Assembly (NCBI GenBank): GCA_017893485.1
Contig: CM030365.1
Location: 45,192,458 to 45,256,457 of the forward strand
Origin: Hemerocallis citrina
Taxonomy: Eukaryota; Streptophyta; Magnoliopsida; Asparagales; Asphodelaceae
Direction of reading: 5' to 3'
DNA: 64,000 bases
The first letter of the stretch is position 1; every line of letters begins with the position of its first letter. Under the pieces are notes generated by a model. It worked only from the letters and a program-made list of their open reading frames with translations, was not told the origin of the DNA and made no database searches. Shown here in pieces: positions 10,254-21,231 of this stretch. The position numbers and the translations under genes are program-made.

Positions 10254-13200
10254 TGTAACCCCTGTTTTTGCAAATACATATTTTCTGTATTTAAAATTTT
10301 TGTAAATTATTTTTCACTTTCAAATTCTTTTGGTTAAGATGTATTGTTAGATATTCTATTAAAGCCTATTTTTAATCAATAATCTTAATTGTAGCTATTT
10401 TTTTCCAATGAATTTTTATATTGTAATACTAACCCTATTATTCTTGTTATTTTTATTGTTTCTGCTATTATTATTATTATTTTTGTTTTTACTACTATTA
10501 GTATTATTATTTTTATTGTTATTACCTTTTGATTTTATATTAAAAATCCTATTTTTATTTATATATTTTTCCAACCTCTTATTGTTTTAAAATCCAACCC
10601 CATTTTCTTGTTGGATTCATACCCCTAAACCCAATATTCCTAAAACCATATACTCTATTTCTTATTGGATTATACCCTATAAACCCAATACCCATTAAAA
10701 CCTGTTTACACCCTCTACCCATTACCCACAATCCCCCTAAACCCTAACTACCTATATATATATATATATATATATATACCCATGATGTTTTCCCCGACCA
10801 TCTATCTAACCCTAACCGACTTACCCATCCCCTTCAACCCCCAGCCGCTTCATCTCCAGGGTTACCCCGACCTCTCCCCCGTCTCCTCTTCTCCTCCTCA
10901 GCACCGCTCTTCGCCCCCGATACCACCTCACCTGCTCCGGTGCCAACCCTCGGCACCCTGACGTCGCAACACCTATGTTGCCCTCTCCCGAAGCCGCCGC
11001 GTCACCTGCACCCTCCTCTCGATGCCCTGTGGTGCAGCTCTGCCCTGCACCACCGCCCATCGTCTACCCTGCTCCCAGTAGCGCCTTTCCTCTCGTCTAC
11101 ACGCCACTTCAGCAATGACAGCAGCGTCGCGATGCCTACAACACCGCCCATGTTGTGCGCTTTTTCGACTGCAGCGACCTCCCATCGCTATTGTGCCTTT
11201 CTGCAGTCACGACAGCAACCCCTCACTCCCTTTGGTGTTGTTCCCTTGGCCGTCTGTCCCTGTCGTTGTCCCCATCGGCTGCCCCCTTAGTCGATCGCTG
11301 TTGCCTCGCCGCAGCCCCGACGCTCCTCGCCACACCACCACTCACCCTGCCGTCGTCGACCAAGCCGAAGCCATTGATGGGTTGTAGTTGATCATGGGAT
11401 TTTGATCAAGTGGATTACTAGCCGTCCGTTGATCTGATCTTGATCACTTTGATACAGAATCATTCGATTGCCATGATGATTTCGATCATCATCACATCTT
11501 CATCTTGATCTCTTGGATCTCAGCTATCCGTTTGATCCGATCATGATCATCCTCTTGATCATCGAGATCCATGCCTTGTGTTCATGATTGCGATTGTGAT
11601 CGTGTGTTCGTGATTGGTTCGTGATTCGTTCGCTCGTGTTCGTGTCTAGGAATCTATTCCTGTTATTCTCTTTCTCTCCATCATTTTCATTGTTAGCTAT
11701 CAGGCAAGTAACTTGTATTCTTTTCTTTGTGTAATACAAGTACTAAATACCGCATGTAGTGTAGTTGTGTTCTAGAGACAATTCTTGTGTGAAACCCCTG
11801 TTATATCTTGTCTCTATTGTGTTGACCCACCTGTAGTTGCCTCATTACACACATGACATGAAATGACATAGGGATGACCACTTCTTGTTGTATACATGCA
11901 TGTTGTTCGTATGATATCGTGTGCTTGGTTATGTTAGTTGTAGTATACTTGTTATAGACTCATGAAATACCCTATACCATGTTGCTTGGACATCTAGTAT
12001 ACCATATTTCATGTTTGGCTGTTTTGGATGAGTTTCATATGAACTAGTTGATTTTATGCATAAGGAAGATTCTGTTTTTGCGTTGTACCCCATTTTTTAT
12101 CAATAATTTAGACCCAATTAAGGTCAGTATATGAAAATTATTTGTGAATATGAATTATAGAGAATTCTGTCTACTTTCCATATTTTCTGACAGATCTCAG
12201 TTTCGATTTATGAGTTGCGAGTTATGACTATTTTACTACAGATGTGTTTAAAATTTCAGATCCAGTCTTATATGAATTCTGTATAGTAATCAACTTTTCT
12301 ACTGATGTTAAAGATAATATTTTGATCCAATATTTTGCTGAGTACAACTAGAATTGATTGGGATTAACCCCTATATTTTATAGATTTAATTGATGACTTT
12401 GATGAACTATTATATGCTATCAAACAATTACTATACCAACAGAATTTTCATACTGTTCAGTAAAGAAACATAATTTTGACCTGATTCTATTTGTTGTTTA
12501 TAAAAACTTTGTGAATATGAATTGTAGCCTTCTGTATCTATTTTATCATCCTTTTGACGGATCTGGATTTTGATTTATATTTTGTGAGATATTGCTGCTC
12601 TAATACTGTTGTGTTTATGATTCCAGATTTTCAAAACTACTGTATCTTGCTGCTTTCTGATTTTACTTGACTATTCTATCTATGTTGGAAAATTATGAAA
12701 CTTTATTTTCTGTTACTAAACATACTAAGGAATACCCCAGATTTTTCTTGGATTTAATCAGCAAGTTTTGATGCTGTTTTCCTGTCTATGAATACAAACT
12801 TCTGATTTCTTGCTGAACATGTTTTCTGGATACAAATCTATTTTAAGTTATGTTTTTGTGAAGTACCATATGACTTATATATATTTGCTGGATTTGGCCA
12901 GGAGTCTATTTTCCAGATTCTCTGACGGATACAGATTTGCACATTTGTAGCAACGGAAATTCCATATTTAGTGCAGTACTGTCTTACTGTCCTAGCCTGT
13001 TATGTGTTGTCTATCACCTGTACATGTTTATCTTTCAACCTAAATCTATTACTTGTTCATGCCATATTATTATTGTTCTGTTTTATACACGCATATGCCT
13101 GTTTAATAATAATAATAAGTAATCAACCTGGGGTTAAGGGAAAAACTTAGGAGTGGACAATATAGGTATGTGTACTCAGAAGGGGGCTCGTGTTTTCCAT

Positions 13201-14279
13201 TTTATATTTGATTCATGTTGATACATGAACCTGTTGATGCATGGACCTGTTGGTTCGTGTACCTGTTACCTGTTGATGTGTGGACCTGTTGGTTCGTGTA
13301 CCTGTTACATATTGATGCATGGACCTATTGGTTCGTGTACCTGTTACCTGTTGGTTTGTGTACCTATTACCTGTTGATTCATGAATCTGTCCCTGTTACC
13401 TGTTACCTGACGCCTGAGTACACGGCCTTATAGAAACCCACCACTAGATCTAAACGTAACTTGTTTGAATGTAGCAACCATGTGATAAAAGTTTGGGACG
13501 CATGAAGTGCTACCTGGATAGTAATAAATATAAGACTTGACATAACATGATACCTGTTACATGATACATGTTACATGATTACCTGATACATGCTTACCTG
13601 GTACATGATTATTTGTACATGCTACTTGACACCTGTTACCTGTTTACCTGCTTGCTTGACACTTGATACATATTACCTGTACCTTTTAATATATCATGTT
13701 ACTTGATTCTGTTTCCTGATTCATGTTAGTTATCCTGCTTTGTTGACATACTTATTCCATGTTATGCATGTTTCCACTGTTATTCTACATTTGTGTATTC
13801 CTTTCTTGTACTTGTGCCTGCACTACAAGTGGCCCGTTACTTGCATTGACTTGAGTTTTATTTTCATTTTTCTCTTCCAGCAATTTATTAAATTGCAGAT
13901 TATGGAGATCAGCAGCTCCATGGAGTAAGTGATATGAGATTCTAGATGCTGGAGTTTTGCTATTATTATTCTTTCTTGTTGCTTATTTTGAATAACTGTA
14001 TCTATTACTTGGATTATTTTGTATTGGGCAATGTGACCCAGGATTATTGACTTGTTCAGATCTGGTTTATTTGAGATTATTAATTTTGGTTTCAAGTAAA
14101 ATTCTGTTGGTATATTGATTCATATACGCATGCGTGGTTGACTTCTCTTGCTTCCTACTATGATTATTCATGTGAAATGTTTTAAAGATCCTGACAGCTT
14201 GTGGATGATGAAAATCATTCGTTGGGCTTAGTCACGTATCTGTATTCCATATTCTCTTTTTGAGAATCGGGGCATGACA
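10254..14279 (+). repeat. Solo F1 LTR B1 (4026 bp) inside the gag of an F1 element
   Basis: It starts TGTAACCCC, ends GGGGCATGACA and is flanked by GTATC on both sides. From 5' to 3' it has an ATT-rich stretch (10430-10535), telobox CCCTAAACCCTAA and a TA run (10728-10780), and a CT-rich leader (10800-11390) with Pro/Ser-rich frames that I do not accept as genes. A GATC-dense block follows (11387-11600). A variable minisatellite sits between inverted arms at 13170-13179 and 13414-13423. It has the opposite orientation to the element it interrupts. A solo LTR arises by recombination between the two LTRs of a full element. Confidence 0.92.
13170..13423 (+). repeat. Minisatellite between inverted arms, F1 LTR B1
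   Basis: The arms GTGTACTCAG and CTGAGTACAC are perfect inverted copies. Between them a 39-bp unit recurs (GGTTCGTGTACCTGTTA at about 13252, 13291 and 13330) with degenerate flanking units built on CCTGTTGAT. Confidence 0.88.
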
Positions 14280-15115
14280 GTATCGGTCCTCCTGATGGCC
14301 TCGTGACAGTAGTGGACTGCACTGTCTGCTGATATACTTTCCTCCTCTAGTGGGCCTGTTCCTGGATTCCAGCTGCATCAAGGACTGCAGCATAGGTACG
14401 GTGCGGTGGGCAACCAGACAATCCGGAATATCGAAATCCAAACCCATCAAGAACCTTCGAGTCCTGTCTTCATCATTTGCCACATTGACCGCTGCAAAGC
14501 AGCTAAGCCGAGTGAACTCAGTGGCATACTCATCAACAAAATTTTGAACTCCCGTGGATTAGGATAATGTTTGGATTAATATTATTGGACATAATTTAAT
14601 ATTAAGCAACATTATCTGAAAAACCTACGTTAAAGAGAGGAACTGTCGCTCTATCTCAATTTTTGTGATGCTGGGGAAGAACTTCGTCAAGAAGCTCTCT
14701 GTGAAAGTGGCCCAAGTAATAGGCCTTTGCAACCTCTCAGTTTCTTCCTTCCACCAGATCTGGGCAAGGTCCACGAGCTGGATGCTTACTACATCCACTC
14801 GGTCGACGTAGGAAATCTGCACTGCTAGCAACAGCTGCTCAGTTCGAATCAACCACTGTTCGGCCTTTAGTGGGGTCTCGGTGCCCTTAAACTTGTTTGT
14901 GCACAATCTCATGAAACTGCCACTGTACCCAGCCTTGGTAGTAATAACTTTAGTGCAGGACCAGCGGCGGTTCGGTTAACGGCCTATAACGTAGCTCTTA
15001 TCATCGCATTATGCTCCCGTTGCATCACCATCATTTGTTGTAATGCTTGGAGAATGGCCGTAATTTCCAGTTGTTCACCCATGGGTCGAGAAGTGGAAGA
15101 TCCTCTGTGAGCCAT
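14280..15115 (-). pseudogene. Gag N-terminus and capsid of the F1 element
   Basis: The likely start codon is at 15115 (minus), about 160 bases after the PBS. A short N-terminal part (MAHRGSSTSRP, Gln/Met-rich helix) hits a stop at 14984-14986 and a frameshift. The capsid domain then reads FKGTETPLKAEQWL, DLAQIWWKEE, PITWATFTESFLTKFFP and, further on, VDEYATEFTRLSCFAAVN and RTRRFLMGL. This is the typical Ty3/gypsy Retrotrans_gag pattern. A small foldback sequence sits in the middle (14563-14616) and solo LTR B1 ends the fragment. The chromovirus gag in this window is clearly different, so it is a separate lineage. Confidence 0.85.
14563..14616. mobile_element. 54-bp foldback insert within gag (possible tiny MITE remnant)
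   Basis: The ends GATAATGTT and AACATTATC are perfect 9-bp inverted repeats. The interior has inverted TTAATATTA-type sequence. It breaks the gag frame between the capsid helix FLSLT and the VDEYATEF segment, and it is AT-rich unlike its surroundings. Confidence 0.45.
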
Positions 15116-15267
15116 CGCCTGGAAAACCATCAAGTTTGTGAGTACCCAGATATACGTTGGTTATTACATGTTCATGTGATCAATGTGATGTGCATGTTAT
15201 TGAGTTAACCTGGCTAGAGCCAAACCTGACTAACATATTATCCAAACATAACTAACACATTAGCCAA

Positions 15268-16280
15268 ACCTGGGCTCTGATACCACTAAAAACCTGTCAC
15301 GCCCCACTTCCCAAAATATGGCAATACGAGCATGCAACAAAGACCCTGCAAATGATTTATACATCATCCATAAGCTGTAACAAATTTACGCAACAATATA
15401 CAAGAGAATACAACCACACAAGAAAAGAATAACCACATAAATAATGAATAAACTCCAAAATAATCATTAAATAAATTCACCAAATAATATCCAACATCTG
15501 GGAAAAAGTAAACTTCGGGACACACAAGCCCGAAATACAAATTACAATAAGAATAACAATGTTCAAAGGAAAGATAGCATAATAGATAATTCTAGCAGTC
15601 TATTCTTGTGCTCCATCTTCTAAAATCGTTGCTCACCAATTCCTTCTGGTAACTCGTCTTTGATACCTTTAAACTTGTGATCTAAAAAGAGAAAAAATAA
15701 TTTCCTTAGAGCAATTAATGGACAGCAAGTAGGGAAAAACAGAGAACAATAAAAAGCATGGTATATCCAGAATAAACCTGGGCTTTGATACAACTAAAAA
15801 CTTGTCACGCCCCGCTTCCCAAAATATGGTAATACGAGCATGCAACAAAGACCCTGCAAATGATTTATATATCATCCATAAGCTGTAACAGATTTATTCA
15901 ACAATATACAAGAGAATACAACCACACAAGAAAAACCACATAAACAATTAATAAACTCCAAAATAATCATGAAATAAATTCACCAAATAATATCCAACAT
16001 CTGGGAAAAATAAACTTCGGGACACACAAGCCCGAAATACAAAGTACAATAAGAATAATATTGTTCAAAGGAAAGATAGCATAATAGATAATTCTAGCAG
16101 TCTATTCTTGGGCTCCATCTTCTAGAATCGTTGCTCACTAATTTCTTCTGGTAACTCGTCTTCGATACCTGTAAACTCGTGATCTAAAAAGAGAAAAAAT
16201 AATGTCCTTAGAGCAATTCATGGACAGCAAGTAAGGAAAAACTGAGAACAATAAAAAGCATGGTATATCCAGAATAAAGG
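15268..16280 (-). repeat. Tandem duplication of PBS plus LTR end in LTR C
   Basis: Two copies offset by 508 bp (TGTCACGCCCC at 15295 and at 15803, each preceded by a CTCTGATACCA-like PBS, intact in the first and decayed in the second). The copies end at GGTATATCCAGAATAAA. Confidence 0.92.
15274..15285 (-). other. Primer binding site of the F1 element
   Basis: The minus strand reads TGGTATCAGAGC, nine bases inside the LTR border at 15295. A decayed second copy (about 15782-15793) lies 508 bases to the right. Confidence 0.9.
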
Positions 16281-19015
16281 ACGAGATCAAAGTCAAGAAC
16301 TAAATCGATGAATGGCAATAATGTCAAGGGTCTATGTTTAATCATGTAATAATCAATCATTTCAATTCAAGATCAATGTCGATGACAATATACGGGATCA
16401 AGCATGCAATGTGAATTTAGGGTTGTTATGCATTTCATTAACCAACTAATGTACGTACTACTACATCCCATTCCACAGGTGCGGTGCATACAATCAATGT
16501 CGTTTAGACACTATTGGTGAATTTTATAGGTTCATGTACTCGGGTCTTGCAATGAGAATGACCAATGACCAATGACTGATAACCGATGACCGATGATCGA
16601 TGACCGATGACCGATAACCGATGACCAATGACCTATGACCAATACATGATATAATCGTGATACTGTGGTCAGTAATCCACAATCGATTGAGGACCAATAA
16701 TTAATAACATGTCCAATGATAATGACCAATACGGGAAACACAGGCCCCCTTCCGAGTACACTCTTTTATATTGCCCACTACTAGGTCTTTTCCTTATTAT
16801 CCCGACTTGTTAATATTTTATTTCTTCCTATGTGAGTATGCAAGAAGATGTCAAGGTTGTATAATGCTAGTTGTCACTAATTCTACTTATTACAGACAAA
16901 GTAAGGAACATTTATATTAAATCAACACAATTCGTACAATCTGGATATCAGGACGTTAGTGTACAAAAACAGGTATTTCTGCTGCTACAAAAAGCAAATA
17001 TGGATCCGTCGAAATTCTAGAAACTAGACTCTCTGCCGGTTCCAGTGAATATACACGCAATATATAAAAATCACAGAAACTAGGTTCAAATTCTTATTCT
17101 TTACAGATTTCATGTTCAGGCAGCATGTTATAGATTGTATTCACATACATGTATCGGGTCTAAAAACTTATAAATTAAATTCACAAAAATTCAAGGTGAT
17201 TTCTAAGCATGTCCAGTCTCAGCAAAATTAATTTCACATTTTCATTTTACTATAAACATATTCTTTTTGTTAATAAATCGGGGTGATACACATAAAATTT
17301 GTGAATCTGGAAATTCAGACCTAGCAGTACTAAAAGACTGATATCTCACAGATTATAACACAGAATTCAAAGCCGTCGAATATTCTGAAATATAGACACA
17401 TGGAGCTAAAATTTCTGTTTACAAAGTTTATTCAAATTACTAAATTAACAGTTCGAAAGTTTGATGCAAGGAGAGGCAGACAGCAGGCCAGAAAATAATT
17501 TAACATGAATAGGCTATAATTTCATCATACAAGCATGTAATTCATGACAATTAATAAACAAAGTGATGTTTGGTGATTGACATGTGAATTCGCGAATTAT
17601 GAATCAATTTACAATCATGGCAATTTAATTCACGAAATCAAATTCAATCGAGAAGATTCAATTCATCAATCACTACTATAACATGGATCTATTTATTTTC
17701 ATGTATTTCGTACATATACAATGTGCAATAGGGACTGGGGTTCGAATCAAAGATACAGGCACGAAGTCAAGGATATCTTGGGTTAGCTCGTGTAAACCCT
17801 CAATATACTCAACGGAAGATGAATAGTATAACAATACGATAAAAGGATCTACTTGTGGGATCAAAAGAATTCTTGAACAAGAAAAATAAACTATTTCAAT
17901 AGAGACTTTGCTTGTTAGACGATAAATTTGAATACGATCGAATAACGGGATTAGGATCCCGACGGCAACACGTGCAAGACACATACAACGCACGTACCCA
18001 CAAGAGTACATGCACACTATGTGTTAAGAAGCACAGCAGCAAGAACAACAACTCAGCGAACCCCCCCCCCCCCCCCCCCCCACAACAGCAAACGACGAAT
18101 CCACCGAATCACCAAACACAGCTAGATGGTAAACAGCACACAACAAATCCACCCAAACAGCAGATTGTAATCAGAGCAAAATAATACATAGCGAACAGCA
18201 AAATCTGCAAACGACAACAATGGCGGGAACGACTTCAACTTCGAGGGCGATTGTGTGTGGCGCTCGGTGGTGCACTGGAGCAGCAGAGGTAGGGTGATGG
18301 TCAACGGCAGTGGTGGCGCACTGATTGACAAGGGCGGCGAACGGCAGAGCTACGATGGTTGACGACCGCGGCGGACACTATTTCGGAAGGAAACAGAGGA
18401 AGGAGGGGGAAGATGAGTTCAGTGGTGTTGTAGGCTGGTGGGAGGTCGACGGAGCAACGGGGCATGGCCCGGGGATTGCGGTGGTGGCACAACCGAACGC
18501 AATCCAAAGGAAGAGGAAGAGGATTGATGATGGGTTCGACGAGGATGGAGAAGCGGGATAGGGGCGGTGAGGTGACTGATCAACAGGGCACTGCGAGGAG
18601 GTTGCGGGAGCGGAGGTAGGAAACCAGGGATGATGCAGGGGGCAATGGCGTTGCGACGGGGAGAGAGAGAGCATGGGAGAGAGAGGAACAGTAGAGGGGA
18701 AGAAGGGGGTAGGGTTGTACAGGCAGCTAGGGTTAGGTTAGGGGATAGGGTAGATTATATAGTACATATATAGGGTTGAATTGAGATATAGGGTTATTTG
18801 GGTAATTGGGTTAGAATCCAATAGGAGAAATAATAGGGTTTGGGCTTCTAGATACAATAGGGAAGTAAAATATCAAATTATATAGGATTTATAACAAAAT
18901 ATAATTTGTATTACATTATAGACTTTTTTTAAAAAATAACTACAAATACAATCATTAAATAGAAATGGATTTTTAAGAATTATTCACGAGTAATAATAAT
19001 AACAATAACAATAAC

Positions 19016-19095
<80 letters not shown>

Positions 19096-19367
19096 GATTA
19101 AATAACATAATATGAATTGGGTTTAACAAATGTACTAAGATAGTCCAAATAGTAATAATACCTTTGATTTGGGTTAAAATGTAAATAGTTGATCAATTAG
19201 GAATAAAAATAAGGTTAAATACACCATTATTCGAAATAAATATAATTATCAATTAGAAAAACACTTTAATATAAAATCCAAAACTAATTTAATAATTAAT
19301 GAATTTATAATTAATCGAAATACAGAAAATATTCAGGAAATATGTATTTACAGAAATGGGGGTCACA
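15295..19367 (-). repeat. F1 LTR C (5' LTR, about 4.07 kb)
   Basis: On the minus strand it starts TGTGACCCCC at 19367 and ends GGGGCGTGACA at 15295. Its order is the mirror of B1: AAT array (18990-19095), TATATAATC plus teloboxes (18725-18770), CT-rich leader (18120-18680) with a C21 homopolymer at 18061-18081, minisatellite (16533-16761) and LTR end. The outer 480 bp together with the PBS are tandemly duplicated (15268-15776 and 15777-16280). Pro/Ser-rich reading frames in the leader lack any domain. Confidence 0.88.
16533..16761 (-). repeat. Minisatellite between inverted arms, F1 LTR C
   Basis: The arms CATGTACTCGG and CCGAGTACAC (plus strand) enclose a run of 7-bp ACCGATG-type units at 16555-16650. 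Confidence 0.85.
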
Positions 19368-19371
19368 CAAC

Positions 19372-19646
19372 GAGTTGTTGATGGAGCTCAAGCTTGGGCG
19401 AAGCATTATCTTGTTATTTGTTGTCAGCGAGTTGTTAATATAGTCTGATCGAAGAGTAAGGCATCGAACTCGTTGTTTGGAGTCAATGAGTTGTTGATGG
19501 AGTCTGAGCGAGGAACAAGGCATTGAATTTGTTGTTTGGATTCAACGAGCTGTAGGTGGAGCTTTGAACTCATGGTTTGGAGTCACTGAGTTGCTGAGAG
19601 GGGTGAACAGAGCATTGAACTTGATGTTTGGAGCCATGAGTTGTTG
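19372..19646 (-). repeat. Array of about 59-bp tandem repeats in the Tat 3' region
   Basis: GAGTTGTTG-type landmarks recur at 19372, 19429, 19488, 19547, 19588 and 19638, giving units of about 57-59 bp with two shorter ones. Confidence 0.85.
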
Positions 19647-20412
19647 AAGTAACTTGTTTTGAGTCTCCTTGATATTGAAGTGTAATTCTCTTGTATTTAT
19701 TCAGCATTGAGGTGATTTCATTCTTCTCTTCGCTGACAAGTAGTTATGTTCATCGAATGAGGTCCTCGGGACATTAAGCTTGCTCTCCTTCATGATACGT
19801 TACGCTTGGCGGCATTGGGACATGTGCATTTGCCTGGTGCTTCACGTGAGATGGAGTTGTAGCTTGCTTAGGTGAAGATGGTAGGATAAACCTAGAGTTT
19901 TCCCACCTAAGGGAGACTTGTTGTGAATTTTATCGTCGAGAGTTGAGGCAACCCTAGGAAGCTGTAAACTGGCAGGAGGCCTGTAAAGTGGTTTACTTCT
20001 CTTAGGCAGAGCATCCCTCCACTGTGTAGCTGGAAGAACAACTTGCAGGACAACTTGTAAAACGATCTATGGTTTTGTACTTGTAAATACTTGTAGTGAC
20101 GTTGGATCTGAATGCATAGATTTATGACAGTTCTATGATTCGAAGAACTCTTTTTGTATGCTTGACCCTTGTTGTTTAACTTGTTGTTGAGATTGATAAG
20201 CCGTCGAGTGAGTTCTTGTTGCCAAATAAAAACGCCTCAAATTTGTTGTGTATATCGAACTAACCGTCGATGGTGTGCTTGCCTAACATTTGATGGAGTT
20301 TAGAACCTATCCGTCTTGTACCCTGCTAGTTGTAGGAGCAACTCTTTGGGAGATTTATCTTCCAAATTTGTTGTATGGGTCCTCCAACAAATTGTGAGTC
20401 ACATCGAGTGGC
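19647..20412. other. Tat 3' region, no gene recognised
   Basis: Unique-looking sequence between two tandem arrays. Short phrases such as GAGTTGTTG and AACTTGTAAA recur, suggesting decayed repeat units, but no reading frame is convincing. Confidence 0.5.
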
Positions 20413-20850
20413 GAGTTGAACTCCAAGTGTTGCTTTTGCAAGTTTTATTAGAGTAACTGCAATCCACGATTTTAGACCTCTAATATATCTTTAAGGAATT
20501 TTAACTAGTTTCAGAAACAGATCGAATGACGAGTTGAACTCTGAACGTGTTTGGTTGCAGGTTGCTAAAGTAACTCCGAGCCATGGGTGTGGATTCCGAA
20601 ATTGTCAGTTTAGGTATTAATAGGTTTCCGGAGTAGATTGAATGATGAGTTAAATTCTGAACTTGTTTTGCCGCTAGTTGCTAGAGTAACATCGAGCCAT
20701 GGGTATGGACTTCTAACCTGTCGTTGAGGCGTTAGCGGATTGCAGGAGCAGATCAAATGGCGAAGTGAACTCTAAACTTGCTTTGTTGCAAATTTCTAGA
20801 GTAACTTCGAGCCATGGGTATGGACTCCGAACCCGTTTTATAATAAGCTT
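20413..20850 (-). repeat. Array of about 116-bp tandem repeats in the Tat 3' region
   Basis: Landmarks GAGTTGAACTC or variants fall at 20413, 20531, 20647 and 20762, and each unit carries CGAGCCATGGGTATGGA-like sequence. Four units, clearly diverged. Confidence 0.88.
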
Positions 20851-21231
20851 TTAATTAGTGTTTTGTGCTGTTTTTAGGAGTAGGCTTGGTATTTAACGCA
20901 TCGTATGCTTCTGTAGAGTTGTACAGTAATTTTGCAAAAATTAATTCTGAATTTTATTGTAAAATAAAACTAAGCAGATGCTCAAGTGACTGGCCTTTGT
21001 TACATGAAAAAACCTGTAGAAAAAGCAATCTTTATTAACAAATAAAACAAAATGGCTAATCTAGTGGCTAGCCTTTAACTATATAGAGTAGGCAGGCGTT
21101 AAGTGCCCCTGTTGAAGTTCATGAGGTGTTCCACTTTCCAAGTTCCTGCTGATATCTCCTCCTTGCCCCCCTAGGTCTTCATGTTGATGAGCCGTCAGGC
21201 GAATAAGTTGGAAGACCTAGCCTGGACTTGC
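20851..21231. other. Non-coding link between Tat protease and 3' arrays
   Basis: No RT motif on either strand. The protease frame ends at 21232, and pol would be expected here in a full element. Confidence 0.55.

Larger units (their letters stand above)
7255..19367 (-). mobile_element. F1 gag-only LTR element with very long LTRs, minus strand
   Basis: From right to left this has 5' LTR C (15295-19367), a tRNA-Met PBS, a gag pseudogene, a short non-coding interior and 3' LTR A (its inner part 7255-9237; the outer part is left of the chromovirus). Removing the solo LTR B1 leaves an interior of only about 2 kb with no protease, RT or integrase. This is therefore a non-autonomous element that would need enzymes from elsewhere. 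The 19368 border abuts the 3' region of a Tat-like element, so this copy appears to have inserted there. Its left target duplication is outside the window. Confidence 0.82.

Noticed and set aside
10940..11391. Pro/Ser-rich reading frames in F1 LTR leaders (also 7951-8361, 18378-18674, 44760-45107, 48295-48770, 59457-59884)
   Set aside because: They come from CT-rich sense-strand leader sequence. They share position but not protein sequence between distant copies, and no domain is visible. A and C share some phrases only because their DNA is similar.
13215..13433. 72-codon frame with repeated peptide in LTR B1
   Set aside because: It is the translation of the 39-bp minisatellite.
18061..18081. 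Functional signal in the C21 run
   Set aside because: Looks like a simple homopolymer expansion; could also be a sequencing artefact.
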